The translations under genes were made by a program, and so were the position numbers. Positions 56,784-64,000 of a DNA stretch of 64,000 nucleotides are shown in pieces. Below the pieces are notes generated by a model that was given only the letters and a program-made list of their open reading frames with translations, had not been told where the DNA came from and did no database searches. This DNA comes from Methylomonas methanica (lineage in GTDB: Bacteria > Pseudomonadota > Gammaproteobacteria > Methylococcales > Methylomonadaceae): positions 62,001-126,000 of the forward strand of contig NZ_LUUG01000044.1 in assembly GCF_001644035.1 (NCBI RefSeq). Direction: 5' to 3'. Every line of letters begins with the position of its first letter. Positions within the stretch are counted from its first letter, which is position 1.

Positions 56784-57901
56784 ACGTCGTCGGCCAAACC
56801 TTGCTCAATCACCTGCACCCGCTGAGTAATGCCGCACAACAAGGTATAAGGAATGGTATCGGCAAGGCGGGCAATTTCCTCGACCGGCAGTCCATCGCCC
56901 CATAAAGTGACAGGATCGCCGGGTTGCGCACCAGGCTGGCTGTTCAAATCGACGGTAATCATGTCCATGGACACCCGGCCGATCAGCGTCACCCGTTGGC
57001 CGTTAACCAGCACCGGCGCGCCGCTCTTAGTGTGACGGTGATAGCCGTCGCCGTAACCGATGGAAACCACCCCCAAGCGGGTCGCGGTTTGGCATTGCCA
57101 GGTGCCGCTATAGCCTACCGTTTCTCCGGCCGCCACATCCTTTACCGCGATCAACCGTGAATGCAAACTCATCACCGGCTTTAACCCAAAATCCGCGCCG
57201 GTCTTGCCGGCAAACGGCGAACAGCCGTATAGCATGAGCCCTGGCCGCACCCAATCGCTAGCTCTGTCCTGAGCGGAACCGAAACGGACGTTGGGCCAAC
57301 CGATAATCCCGGCAGAATTAGCGATGCTGCATTCGCCGGGATAGTCTTTTACCGCGTCGTTGAATAAATCGATTTGCCGGCGAGTTTTATCGTCCAGCAA
57401 ATCGTCGGCGTTGGCGAAATGGGTAATCAGATTGATTGGTTGTTCGACCAGCGCGCAGCCCAGCAATTGCTGATAAGCGGCGTTGAAGTCGGCACCTTTA
57501 AAACCCAAGCGGTTCATGCCGGTATCCATCTTCAACCAAACCGCAAGCTTGCTTTCGGCATCGACTTGCTGTTGCAAAATCGAGATTTGCTGCGGCGTGT
57601 GAATTACCGCCGCCAGTTGAAACTTCAACAGTTGCAGCAATTCGTCTACGCAAACAAAACCTTGCAACACGGTGATGGGCTGTTTAAATCCGGCCTGACG
57701 TAGCCTGACGCCCTCGTCCACCCGCGCTACGGCAAAACCATCCGCCAAGTCCAAAGCGGTCGCTACCCGCGTAATGCCATGTCCATAGCCATTGGCTTTT
57801 ATCACCGCCATGATTTTGTTGTCCGGCGCGTAACGCTTTACTTGCGCCAGGTTATGACGGGCAGCCTCCAAATCCAAACGCACAAAAGCCGCTGGCGTCA
57901 T
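56759..57901 (-). CDS. alr: Alanine racemase
   Basis: A 380-aa PLP enzyme producing D-alanine for peptidoglycan. The cofactor lysine is K35 in MAVIKANGYGHG. The opposite catalytic tyrosine lies in AGETVGYSGTW. Later motifs VSIGYGDGYHRH and GRVSMDMITVDL are intact. It overlaps dnaB by 4 bases (ATGA), the common dnaB-alr order. Confidence 0.97.
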   Translation of the reverse strand: MTPAAFVRLDLEAARHNLAQVKRYAPDNKIMAVIKANGYGHGITRVATALDLADGFAVARVDEGVRLRQAGFKQPITVLQGFVCVDELLQLLKFQLAAVIHTPQQISILQQQVDAESKLAVWLKMDTGMNRLGFKGADFNAAYQQLLGCALVEQPINLITHFANADDLLDDKTRRQIDLFNDAVKDYPGECSIANSAGIIGWPNVRFGSAQDRASDWVRPGLMLYGCSPFAGKTGADFGLKPVMSLHSRLIAVKDVAAGETVGYSGTWQCQTATRLGVVSIGYGDGYHRHTKSGAPVLVNGQRVTLIGRVSMDMITVDLNSQPGAQPGDPVTLWGDGLPVEEIARLADTIPYTLLCGITQRVQVIEQGLADDVQTVTSTS

Positions 57902-59292
57902 TCGTAATCCTCGGGGCCGTTGTAAACCCCGGCAAAATTCTCGAAGCGGGTGTATTGACCAAGAAAGGTGAGGCGCACCGTCCCCAACGGTCCATTCCGT
58001 TGCTTACCGATGATCACCTCGGCTATGCCCTTGTCCGGGCTGTCTTCGTGATAGACCTCGTCTCGGTAAACGAAGATGATCAAGTCGGCGTCCTGTTCGA
58101 TCGCGCCGGATTCGCGTAAATCGGACATCACCGGTCGTTTGTTGGGCCGTTGCTCCAGATTCCGGTTAAGCTGAGAAAGTGCAATCACGGGTACATTCAG
58201 CTCCTTGGCAAGCGCTTTAAGCCCGCGAGAAATATCGGAAATCTGCTGCACCCGGTTATCGCCGCTGGCAGGCGATTGCATCAGTTGTAAATAATCCAAC
58301 ACGATCAAACCCAGCTGGCCATGTTCCCGAGTCAAGCGGCGGGCACGCGAACGGACTTCGGTCGGCGTCAGCGCGGGTGTGTCGTCGATGAACAGCTTGG
58401 TCTCGGCCAGCAAATTGATTGCCGAGGTCAGACGCGGCCAATCGTCGTCATCCAGTTTACCGGTGCGGACCTTGTGTTGGTCGATGCGACCCAGCGACGA
58501 CATCATCCGCATAGCCAAGGATTCTCCGGGCATTTCCATACTGAACACCGCCACCGGCATGCCGCTTTTCAGCGCCACGTTTTCAGCCATGTTCATCGCA
58601 ATAGTGGTCTTACCCATGGACGGCCGGCCGGCGACGATGATCAAATCGGCAGGCTGCAAACCCGAGGTCTTTTCGTCCAGATCGGTAAAGCCGGTGCTGG
58701 CCCCGGTGATATCGCCGTCCAGTTCGTAGAGGGTTTCGATTTTATCCACGGCTTTGGCCAACAAGGATTTGATCGAGCTGAATCCGCCCTGCCCGCGCTG
58801 GCGCTGCTCGGCGATTTCAAATACCCGCCGCTCGGCGTTTTCCAATAAATCCGCAGTTTCCCGGCCTTCGGTGGTAAATGCCGAATCGGAAATCTCGGTA
58901 CCAACATGGATTAATTGCCGCAATACCGAGCGATCACGGACGATATTGGCATAGGCCACGATATTCGCAGCACTGGGCGTGTCCCGGGCCAGCGTACTTA
59001 AATAAGCCAGACCGCCGACATCCTGCAATTCACCGGTAGTTTCCAGCACCTCGGATAAGGTCACCACGTCGAACGGATCTTGCTTCTCCGCCAATTGGGC
59101 TATGGAACGAAAAATCAGTCTATGGTCACGGCGATAAAAGTCGGTCTCGACCACCTTGTCGGCCACCGAGTCCCAGGTTTGGTTATCCAGCATTAGTCCA
59201 CCCAGCACCGATTGCTCGGCCTGAATGGAATGCGGCGGTACTTTTAGGGATTCGACAGCTTGGTCGGGGGTGAAATAATAGTCTTCAGACAT
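57898..59292 (-). CDS. dnaB: Replicative DNA helicase DnaB
   Basis: The ATG at 59292 gives 464 aa; an upstream TTG would add six residues without support. The N-terminal collar begins PPHSIQAEQSVLGGLMLDNQ. The RecA-like domain has Walker A AGRPSMGKTTIAMNM, Walker B LGLIVLDYLQLM and the arginine-finger region ELNVPVIALSQLNRNLEQRP. It unwinds DNA at the fork. No intein is present. Confidence 0.97.
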   Translation of the reverse strand: MSEDYYFTPDQAVESLKVPPHSIQAEQSVLGGLMLDNQTWDSVADKVVETDFYRRDHRLIFRSIAQLAEKQDPFDVVTLSEVLETTGELQDVGGLAYLSTLARDTPSAANIVAYANIVRDRSVLRQLIHVGTEISDSAFTTEGRETADLLENAERRVFEIAEQRQRGQGGFSSIKSLLAKAVDKIETLYELDGDITGASTGFTDLDEKTSGLQPADLIIVAGRPSMGKTTIAMNMAENVALKSGMPVAVFSMEMPGESLAMRMMSSLGRIDQHKVRTGKLDDDDWPRLTSAINLLAETKLFIDDTPALTPTEVRSRARRLTREHGQLGLIVLDYLQLMQSPASGDNRVQQISDISRGLKALAKELNVPVIALSQLNRNLEQRPNKRPVMSDLRESGAIEQDADLIIFVYRDEVYHEDSPDKGIAEVIIGKQRNGPLGTVRLTFLGQYTRFENFAGVYNGPEDYE

Positions 59293-59626
59293 AGCGGACA
59301 GCGGTTGCAAACAATAGCGGCGGATTATACCCGGCTATGCAGCAATCGCGGCAGCGTCGGTTTCTTTACCGAATTGCACGCGTCAAGCCTGACAGGCTTC
59401 AAGCCGCTTAATTAAATCTCTAGTCACCTTGCTTAATTACCTTATATTTCGTACCATAAATTTTGGCGTTCATCTTGGCTTTTTTCGGCGAGTTGCCGGC
59501 AATGACGTCTCGCTTCATCCTCATTTTTTACAACAATTCTACCTATTCGCTTGCCCTCTCCGGCTGGTCGACAGCATAAACGGGTTGCGGCAAATTGCAT
59601 TTCTTTACTCCTCGAAGGAGGTTCTC
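59293..59626. other. Intergenic region between dnaB and the LamG-like gene
   Basis: About 330 bp. A longer frame runs in from 59429 but has no ribosome site and no coding character before the ATG at 59627. A near sigma54 match at 59463 (TGGCGTTCATCTTGG) lacks the essential C of the -12 box. Nothing else seen. Confidence 0.4.
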
Positions 59627-60751
59627 ATGAACGGAATTAAACGCAACACAATAGTCGCCGTCGCTGGTCTGCTGGCTTTGGTCGGCTTGTCGATGTCTGA
59701 CACCAGCCAAGCTGAAACGGGTAATGTGGTGTTATGGAACAAATTGGGTAGTACCGCCGAGGTTACCAATAGCGAAGTAGGACTCGATGGCAGCATTATG
59801 GGCAACAGCTACGCTTACGAGCCGGCCAAATTCGGCAATGGCTACGTTCGCAAAGCCCTTTGGAACTGGATTGAATTTCCCGGCCAAATTATGACTAGCT
59901 TGGCGCAAAAAGGGACTATATCAATGTGGGTCGTCCCCAAAGTAACGCAACCTCAGCCCTACGATTACGGCGTTTTTGGGTTGGTCGGCCACCCATATTC
60001 AGGACAGCAAGATAGTTTTTTTCTTTACTGGGGCGATGGGGTAACCGGTCAGGGCTTCTTCGGCGGCATCGCTTCTACCAATATCATGACATCATTGGAA
60101 CCTCGGCAATTTGTCGCACAAATTGGCGCAGCCTTCCATGCCGCCATCGCCTGGAACGTGAACGGCATAGATGGTGGCAGCGATACATTAAGAGTTTATC
60201 GAGACGGACAATTGATAAGCGCGAGTTCCGCACAATGGAATCCGGCCACTATTCCCGCCTCGGGCTTTGTGTTGGGATCGGAAGCGGAATCTGACGGTAA
60301 CTCCTATGACAAATACGTCGTTGACAATGTCGTGGCTTACGACTATGCCAAAACCGACTTTTCCGACAGATTCATCGAGAATCCAGTCGAATGCGAAGTG
60401 GGTGGACTTCCAGAACTATCGGCGGTTATTAGTAATAAATCTGGTATACAAAACGCCCGCATCTGGACTATTACGCTGACCAACAACAGCCGGTGTCCGG
60501 CGGAAAATACTCAAATCGACGACTTGCGTTTAACTCAGTTAACAGGGAGTAACTGCACACCGGCCATCACTATTCCAGCCAGCTTCCCATTGGGCGTGGG
60601 CAATATAGCGGCGGGAGCTAAGGTAAGCGGCACAGCAACGATAAACTTCGGCGGCTGCCCCAACACGGCCAGATTTAAAGCAGTCATCCCATTTAGCAGC
60701 AACAATGGCGAAGTAACGGGATCGAAAACTTTAACCAATCAATTCCGCTAG
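59627..60751 (+). CDS. Secreted LamG/concanavalin-like domain protein
   Basis: The ATG at 59627 follows a strong GAAGGAGG site, giving 374 aa. The signal peptide ends SQA (about residue 28). Residues about 35-230 form a LamG-like sandwich: FGNGYVRKALWNWIEFPG, GTISMWVVPKV, DTLRVYRDGQLIS and YVVDNVVAYDYAKTDF. The C-terminal 125 residues form a second beta domain with paired cysteines. It should bind sugar or another surface ligand. It lies 20 bp before a VPLPA-tailed gene and probably shares its transcript. Confidence 0.82.
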   Translation: MNGIKRNTIVAVAGLLALVGLSMSDTSQAETGNVVLWNKLGSTAEVTNSEVGLDGSIMGNSYAYEPAKFGNGYVRKALWNWIEFPGQIMTSLAQKGTISMWVVPKVTQPQPYDYGVFGLVGHPYSGQQDSFFLYWGDGVTGQGFFGGIASTNIMTSLEPRQFVAQIGAAFHAAIAWNVNGIDGGSDTLRVYRDGQLISASSAQWNPATIPASGFVLGSEAESDGNSYDKYVVDNVVAYDYAKTDFSDRFIENPVECEVGGLPELSAVISNKSGIQNARIWTITLTNNSRCPAENTQIDDLRLTQLTGSNCTPAITIPASFPLGVGNIAAGAKVSGTATINFGGCPNTARFKAVIPFSSNNGEVTGSKTLTNQFR

Positions 60752-60771
60752 CCCTAGCCTGGAGATACCTC

Positions 60772-61338
60772 ATGTTAAAACTAATGATCATGTTAGCAAG
60801 CTTGTTTCTTGCATTGCCGGCTTCTCACGCGGCCACTTCCCTACAACTAGACCCCATTAACGGCTCAATCGAAGGGGAAGCGGGCGATACCGTGGGCTGG
60901 GGGTTCCTGCTCACCAATACCCAAAACTACTTGGTGGTGACCGGTGCGGAATTTCAGTCATCCTCCTCATCGGGCACGTTTACAGACCTTATCAGCGCGC
61001 CTGATAATTTCTTCGTTGTAGGGCCGGGTTTTGGCGCCAGCACGGCCTGGGGACAAACGTTCGACGCCACCAGCCAAATCGGCGTCGGCAGCTTTAAGAT
61101 TGCCGACGATGCCACGCAGGACACGATCTATGGGCAGATCGTGCTGACTTACGATCTATTCACCCGTAGCCCGTTCAACCCCTTGTTCGACCCGGACACC
61201 GACACGTTGTCCAACGGTAATTTTTTAACGGCAAATGCCTCAATCAAAATCAATACCGTGCCGTTACCCGCCGCAGCTTGGCTGTTTGCTGCTGCACTGG
61301 CGGGGTTGGGATTGAGCGGACAACGCCGCCGCATCTAA
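60772..61338 (+). CDS. VPLPA-CTERM-type secreted protein
   Basis: A 188-aa exported protein with a signal peptide ending SHA (residue 20). The body starts TSLQLDPINGSIEGEAGDTV, an Ig- or cohesin-like strand pattern, and has a serine-rich loop (FQSSSSSGTF). The C-terminus VPLPAAAWLFAAALAGLGLS followed by GQRRRI is a clear VPLPA-CTERM sorting signal. GGAGATACCTC precedes the ATG. Likely partner of the LamG-like protein just upstream. Confidence 0.88.
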   Translation: MLKLMIMLASLFLALPASHAATSLQLDPINGSIEGEAGDTVGWGFLLTNTQNYLVVTGAEFQSSSSSGTFTDLISAPDNFFVVGPGFGASTAWGQTFDATSQIGVGSFKIADDATQDTIYGQIVLTYDLFTRSPFNPLFDPDTDTLSNGNFLTANASIKINTVPLPAAAWLFAAALAGLGLSGQRRRI

Positions 61339-61358
61339 CATAAGAGCAACCAGGATAA

Positions 61359-61386
61359 ACACCGCCTCAAAATCGAGGCGGCGTTT
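61359..61386 (+). terminator. Rho-independent terminator
   Basis: AAACACCGCCTC pairs with GAGGCGGCGTTTT with one mismatch around a short loop. It lies 20 bp after the VPLPA-protein stop and closes the LamG-VPLPA pair. Confidence 0.8.
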
Positions 61387-61575
61387 TCGGAAAATATTCT
61401 AAACAGCAAGGCAAACGGCAGAATTGATTAAAGCTTGTGCTTAAAAACTATCGGCGCAAGTTCGACATATCCCTATTCACCGAAGAATCCTCAAGCAAAT
61501 CAGCGAGCAATTCGCTCTTTTTACGTAAATATTCAGCGCTGAAAGATTTTCATCCTGCTCAGCAGAGGACACAGG

Positions 61576-61642
61576 TGTAGGGGCGAATTCATTTGCCCTT
61601 TTGTCAACATTGAAGATTAAGGTCGAATAAATTCGACCCTAC
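61576..61642. repeat. GTAGGG...CCCTAC intergenic inverted repeat
   Basis: GTAGGGGCGAATTC and a matching CGAATAAATTCGACCCTAC lie about 40 bases apart. The GTAGGGGCGAATTCATTTGCCC type is a known class of short repeats in methanotrophs and other gammaproteobacteria. No gene lies in 61387-61878. Confidence 0.6.
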
Positions 61643-61723
61643 AGCAGGTTCGCCTGCGTGGAATCGAGACCGCCCTTGAACTATAACGCCACTCCACTCG
61701 TTCCGTCCAAACCGTCCATAACA

Positions 61724-61745
61724 GCCATGACAAATTTGTCATGGC
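61724..61745. promoter_or_regulatory. Perfect 22-bp palindrome, probable operator
   Basis: GCCATGACAAA and its exact complement TTTGTCATGGC form an uninterrupted 22-bp palindrome, 133 bp upstream of the VPVPA-protein ATG. The symmetry suits a dimeric transcription factor. No T-run follows, so it is not a terminator. Confidence 0.6.
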
Positions 61746-61878
61746 ACGAACGGACAATTAAACAGCGTTACACACCCGGATACACTGGTCACCAGCTGAT
61801 TTGCCGTACACAGCCCGCTCTGCCTCTACGTCCAATCGTCACCGAAACATTTCCATTGACTACTTCTGGGTACTTGCT

Positions 61879-62547
61879 ATGAAAACACTACTTACCGCTT
61901 CCATTCTATTATCTTCGGCCTTGGCAACCTCCTCCGCCTTAGCATCCAATGATTTTGAACATGAGCATGAGCACGGTAACTGCGGTAACCAATCGTCTTG
62001 CGATTTAGAAAAACTGAGCTTGACCTTATCCGGCGGCAACAACGGCACGCTAATTTCCAAAGCCGATAGCGATACCGCCAACAATAGCTACACCCTTAAC
62101 TTCGATTATCAGCTGGACACTACCTTCATCAGTAACGCCCTGCTGAAAATATGGTTGCGTGACGACTCAACATCGGCCGACGATTCACACTATAACGGCA
62201 TATTGAAAGACAGAAACGAATACGCCCGCATCACATCCATTAACGGCTCTAACGTTTCTACCGACTGGACCGAAGTCGACGGCTACAAAAAATATATCAG
62301 CTTGGATGTTCGCGACTTCCTGTCCACAACCGGCTTCGCCTCTCTGACGGCTGTACTCGGCGTAAAGGATAGCGGCAGTAAAGATTACTTTTTCAAAGCG
62401 GCCGAGCTCTATGTTGAATATTGCCTAGACAACAATGGCGGAAGTGGCCCGATTACCTCGGTACCGGTTCCTGCCGCAGCCTGGCTGATGGGTTCCGGCC
62501 TACTCGGATTGATGGGTTTTAACACCAGAAGACAACGTCAAGCATAA
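61879..62547 (+). CDS. VPVPA-CTERM-type secreted protein
   Basis: The ATG at 61879 starts a signal peptide (MKTLLTASILLSSALATSSA) and gives 222 aa. After it comes a His/Glu-rich segment (FEHEHEHGNCGNQSSC) that could bind metal. The domain is a beta structure with FDYQLDTTFISNALLKIWLR and LDVRDFLSTTGFASLTAVLG, a choice-of-anchor type pattern. The tail VPVPAAAWLMGSGLLGLMGF plus NTRRQR is a VPxPA sorting signal. It has its own terminator and sits downstream of a 22-bp palindrome. Confidence 0.86.
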   Translation: MKTLLTASILLSSALATSSALASNDFEHEHEHGNCGNQSSCDLEKLSLTLSGGNNGTLISKADSDTANNSYTLNFDYQLDTTFISNALLKIWLRDDSTSADDSHYNGILKDRNEYARITSINGSNVSTDWTEVDGYKKYISLDVRDFLSTTGFASLTAVLGVKDSGSKDYFFKAAELYVEYCLDNNGGSGPITSVPVPAAAWLMGSGLLGLMGFNTRRQRQA

Positions 62548-62571
62548 TCAGCAATTTAGTTCGCTCTTGCT

Positions 62572-62607
62572 AAAAGCCGGAGGCGTTAATTGACGCCTCC
62601 GGCTTTT
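62572..62607 (+). terminator. Strong Rho-independent terminator
   Basis: AAAAGCCGGAGGCGT and ACGCCTCCGGCTTTT form a 15-bp stem with loop TAATTG, followed by GTATTTT. It can serve both this gene and, from the other strand, the HD-GYP gene. Confidence 0.92.
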
Positions 62608-62697
62608 GTATTTTCAGCTTCAAGCGAATATTTTTACAAGGCACTTTTAAACTGTTTATGCAATTTCGCGGACGAGAACGGTGCTTTTGCGGCCGGT

Positions 62698-63936
62698 TTA
62701 AGCCATCGAGCAATTGCCTTGCGCCAGTTCGTAATAAACGTCCGCATTCTCGATCAATTTTGCGACCACTTCGCTATCCAAGACCCCTTCAGCCACGCGT
62801 TGCTGCAGATGCTCGATAATGTCGGCCAATAACATGCCCGCGCGATATGGGCGGGACTGCGCCAAGGCCTGAAAAATATCGGCCACACTGATAATCCGGC
62901 ATTCTAAGGCCAAAGACTTGCCGATGGTTTTAAATGGGTAGCCCTCGCCACGCAGATTTTCATGGTGCAAGCCAGCCCATTGCGGAATCTTGGAGTCGGT
63001 AAATACCCGTTGCAAAATTCGGTAAGTATCGTAACTATGCCGCTGCATACAGGCCCGCTCTTCGGCAGTCAGGCTACCCGGCTTATCAATGATATCCTCA
63101 GAAACCCGCAATTTGCCGATGTCGTGCAATAAACCGGCAATTTCTACCTGCTCCAGATCGCAACCAGTCACGCCCATATCCAATGCCAATTGCCTGGAGA
63201 TTTGCGCAACCCGTTCAGAATGCTGCTCGGTGTAGGGACTTTTCGCATCCACCACTCGTGAGAACAGCCGCGCCATTTCTCGCAGCGAAGGATAAGCCAA
63301 GTCTACCGTCGGTAAGTCACGCCCCAATTCGCGTAAATCCTCATCCAGATAATCCGGATCCATTGCCAACCAGAACGCCTGACTTTTCGCCAACTCCGCA
63401 AACGCAGCCAACAAGTCAGGCGCAAACAAAGATCCCGAATAACTTTGCAATCGCTCCACTATTTTGGGCGCGGCCACCAAAATTTGCTCGCTGGCCAGAT
63501 ACGGAGCTTGCAACACATCAATGCGATCAGCCAAAAACAGCAGATTGGCACGCAGCCGCACTCGGGGCTCCAGCGGCAATTCAATCAATTGCTCCCAGCG
63601 CGTGTGATGGTAGCGGATCTCCTCAGCCAGATAGGCCAGAGGCGGGCAGGCCTGCAGGTATTCCGCGCCGCGTAAGCAATGCGCCTCGGCACCGTCCCAC
63701 TCCAGCGATTCGGTCAAATGCCTGTGCTCGCGAACCTTGGCCACTCCGCAATCGTGCAGCATGCCGGCATACAGAATGCTCAATCTATCGACAGCTGACC
63801 AATCGAGCTTACCGGCTATATGCCAAGCCATCATCGCGACCCGCTTGCCGTGCTTCACTTCGTCGATACCGACTAAATCCAGCGCACAACTCAAGGAGAT
63901 GATGGAGCGGTGCAAATCGATATGTTGACTATCCAT
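62698..63936 (-). CDS. Double HD-domain c-di-GMP phosphodiesterase (HD-GYP)
   Basis: A 412-aa soluble protein. The N-terminal half is an HD domain with ILYAGMLHDCGVAKVREH. The C-terminal half (from about 225) is a full HD-GYP domain: HSERVAQISRQLALDM, GLLHDIGKLRVSEDI and HHENLRGEGYP. HD-GYP enzymes hydrolyse c-di-GMP. Its target pathway may be the exopolysaccharide and sorting-signal proteins nearby, which c-di-GMP often controls, but this is inference. No membrane segment or receiver domain is seen. Two catalytic-type HD pairs in one chain are less common. Confidence 0.9.
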   Translation of the reverse strand: MDSQHIDLHRSIISLSCALDLVGIDEVKHGKRVAMMAWHIAGKLDWSAVDRLSILYAGMLHDCGVAKVREHRHLTESLEWDGAEAHCLRGAEYLQACPPLAYLAEEIRYHHTRWEQLIELPLEPRVRLRANLLFLADRIDVLQAPYLASEQILVAAPKIVERLQSYSGSLFAPDLLAAFAELAKSQAFWLAMDPDYLDEDLRELGRDLPTVDLAYPSLREMARLFSRVVDAKSPYTEQHSERVAQISRQLALDMGVTGCDLEQVEIAGLLHDIGKLRVSEDIIDKPGSLTAEERACMQRHSYDTYRILQRVFTDSKIPQWAGLHHENLRGEGYPFKTIGKSLALECRIISVADIFQALAQSRPYRAGMLLADIIEHLQQRVAEGVLDSEVVAKLIENADVYYELAQGNCSMA

Positions 63937-64000
63937 GAGGCTGGACTCCAGATTGAAGGTGTTAGTACGATGCTATCGTACTTTGAAAAGATCGGCAAAG

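Noticed and set aside
61741-61757. TGGCACG next to the 22-bp palindrome as a -24 box
   Set aside because: The -12 position reads ACAA, with no GC at the required distance.

Overview
The window looks like chromosome from a methanotrophic gammaproteobacterium of the Methylococcales (Methylomonas/Methylobacter type). Three things point there: a complete fhcBADC set for tetrahydromethanopterin-linked C1 oxidation, a nif maturation cluster laid out as in Azotobacter, and ordinary gammaproteobacterial housekeeping blocks (rpmH-rnpA-yidD-yidC-mnmE, sspAB, dnaB-alr, coaBC-dut-algC-argB). No methane monooxygenase or methanol dehydrogenase gene lies here, so the methanotroph label is inferred. Phage, insertion-sequence, CRISPR, tRNA and rRNA signals were not seen.

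Region 1 (1-6.5 kb): the end of a molybdate ABC transporter (modBC), a small membrane protein, then a secretion island. The island holds a PEP-CTERM protein, a PrcB-like protein and a 940-residue subtilisin-family protease, closed by a strong terminator.

Region 2 (6.5-20.1 kb): nitrogen fixation. One operon on the minus strand runs nifV, a 55-aa ORF, cysE, a TPR-like gene, a 40-aa membrane ORF, nifW, nifZ, nifM and a nif-type clpX, mostly with overlapping stops and starts. A glutaredoxin-BolA fusion, a long-chain flavodoxin (probable nifF) and rseC follow. A second minus-strand operon is iscA-nifU-nifS. Each operon has a canonical -24/-12 sigma54 promoter with a TGT-N10-ACA NifA site about 100 bp upstream. 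Between the two operons sit an SGNH hydrolase, a PEP-CTERM-type protein with a good sigma54 promoter, and a small membrane protein made of two repeated halves. A NifZ-like 89-aa gene diverges from iscA.

Region 3 (20.3-37.5 kb): a SagB-like oxidoreductase, the mnmE-yidC-yidD-rnpA-rpmH block, a glycine-zipper lipoprotein, a Pit phosphate transporter with its DUF47 partner, and sspAB. Then comes the C1 block: a pterin dehydratase-like gene, fhcB, fhcA, fhcD, fhcC and a radical SAM gene. It ends with a membrane protein carrying one CxxCH haem motif and a cold-shock protein.

Region 4 (37.8-51.7 kb): clpB, an ankyrin protein, a Gfo/Idh oxidoreductase, rpsT, murJ, proC, a YggT protein, a DUF4124 protein, argB, a long algC-type mutase with a membrane sensor-like N-terminus, dut and coaBC.

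Region 5 (51.7-64 kb): three more proteins with VPxPA/G-type C-terminal sorting tails, a LamG-like protein, a lytic transglycosylase, a GGDEF cyclase and an HD-GYP protein. It also has an inorganic pyrophosphatase gene broken by a one-base frameshift, a DUF2797 gene, alr and dnaB. Two non-coding stretches stand out: a multi-hairpin region near 53.1 kb and a perfect 22-bp palindrome near 61.7 kb.
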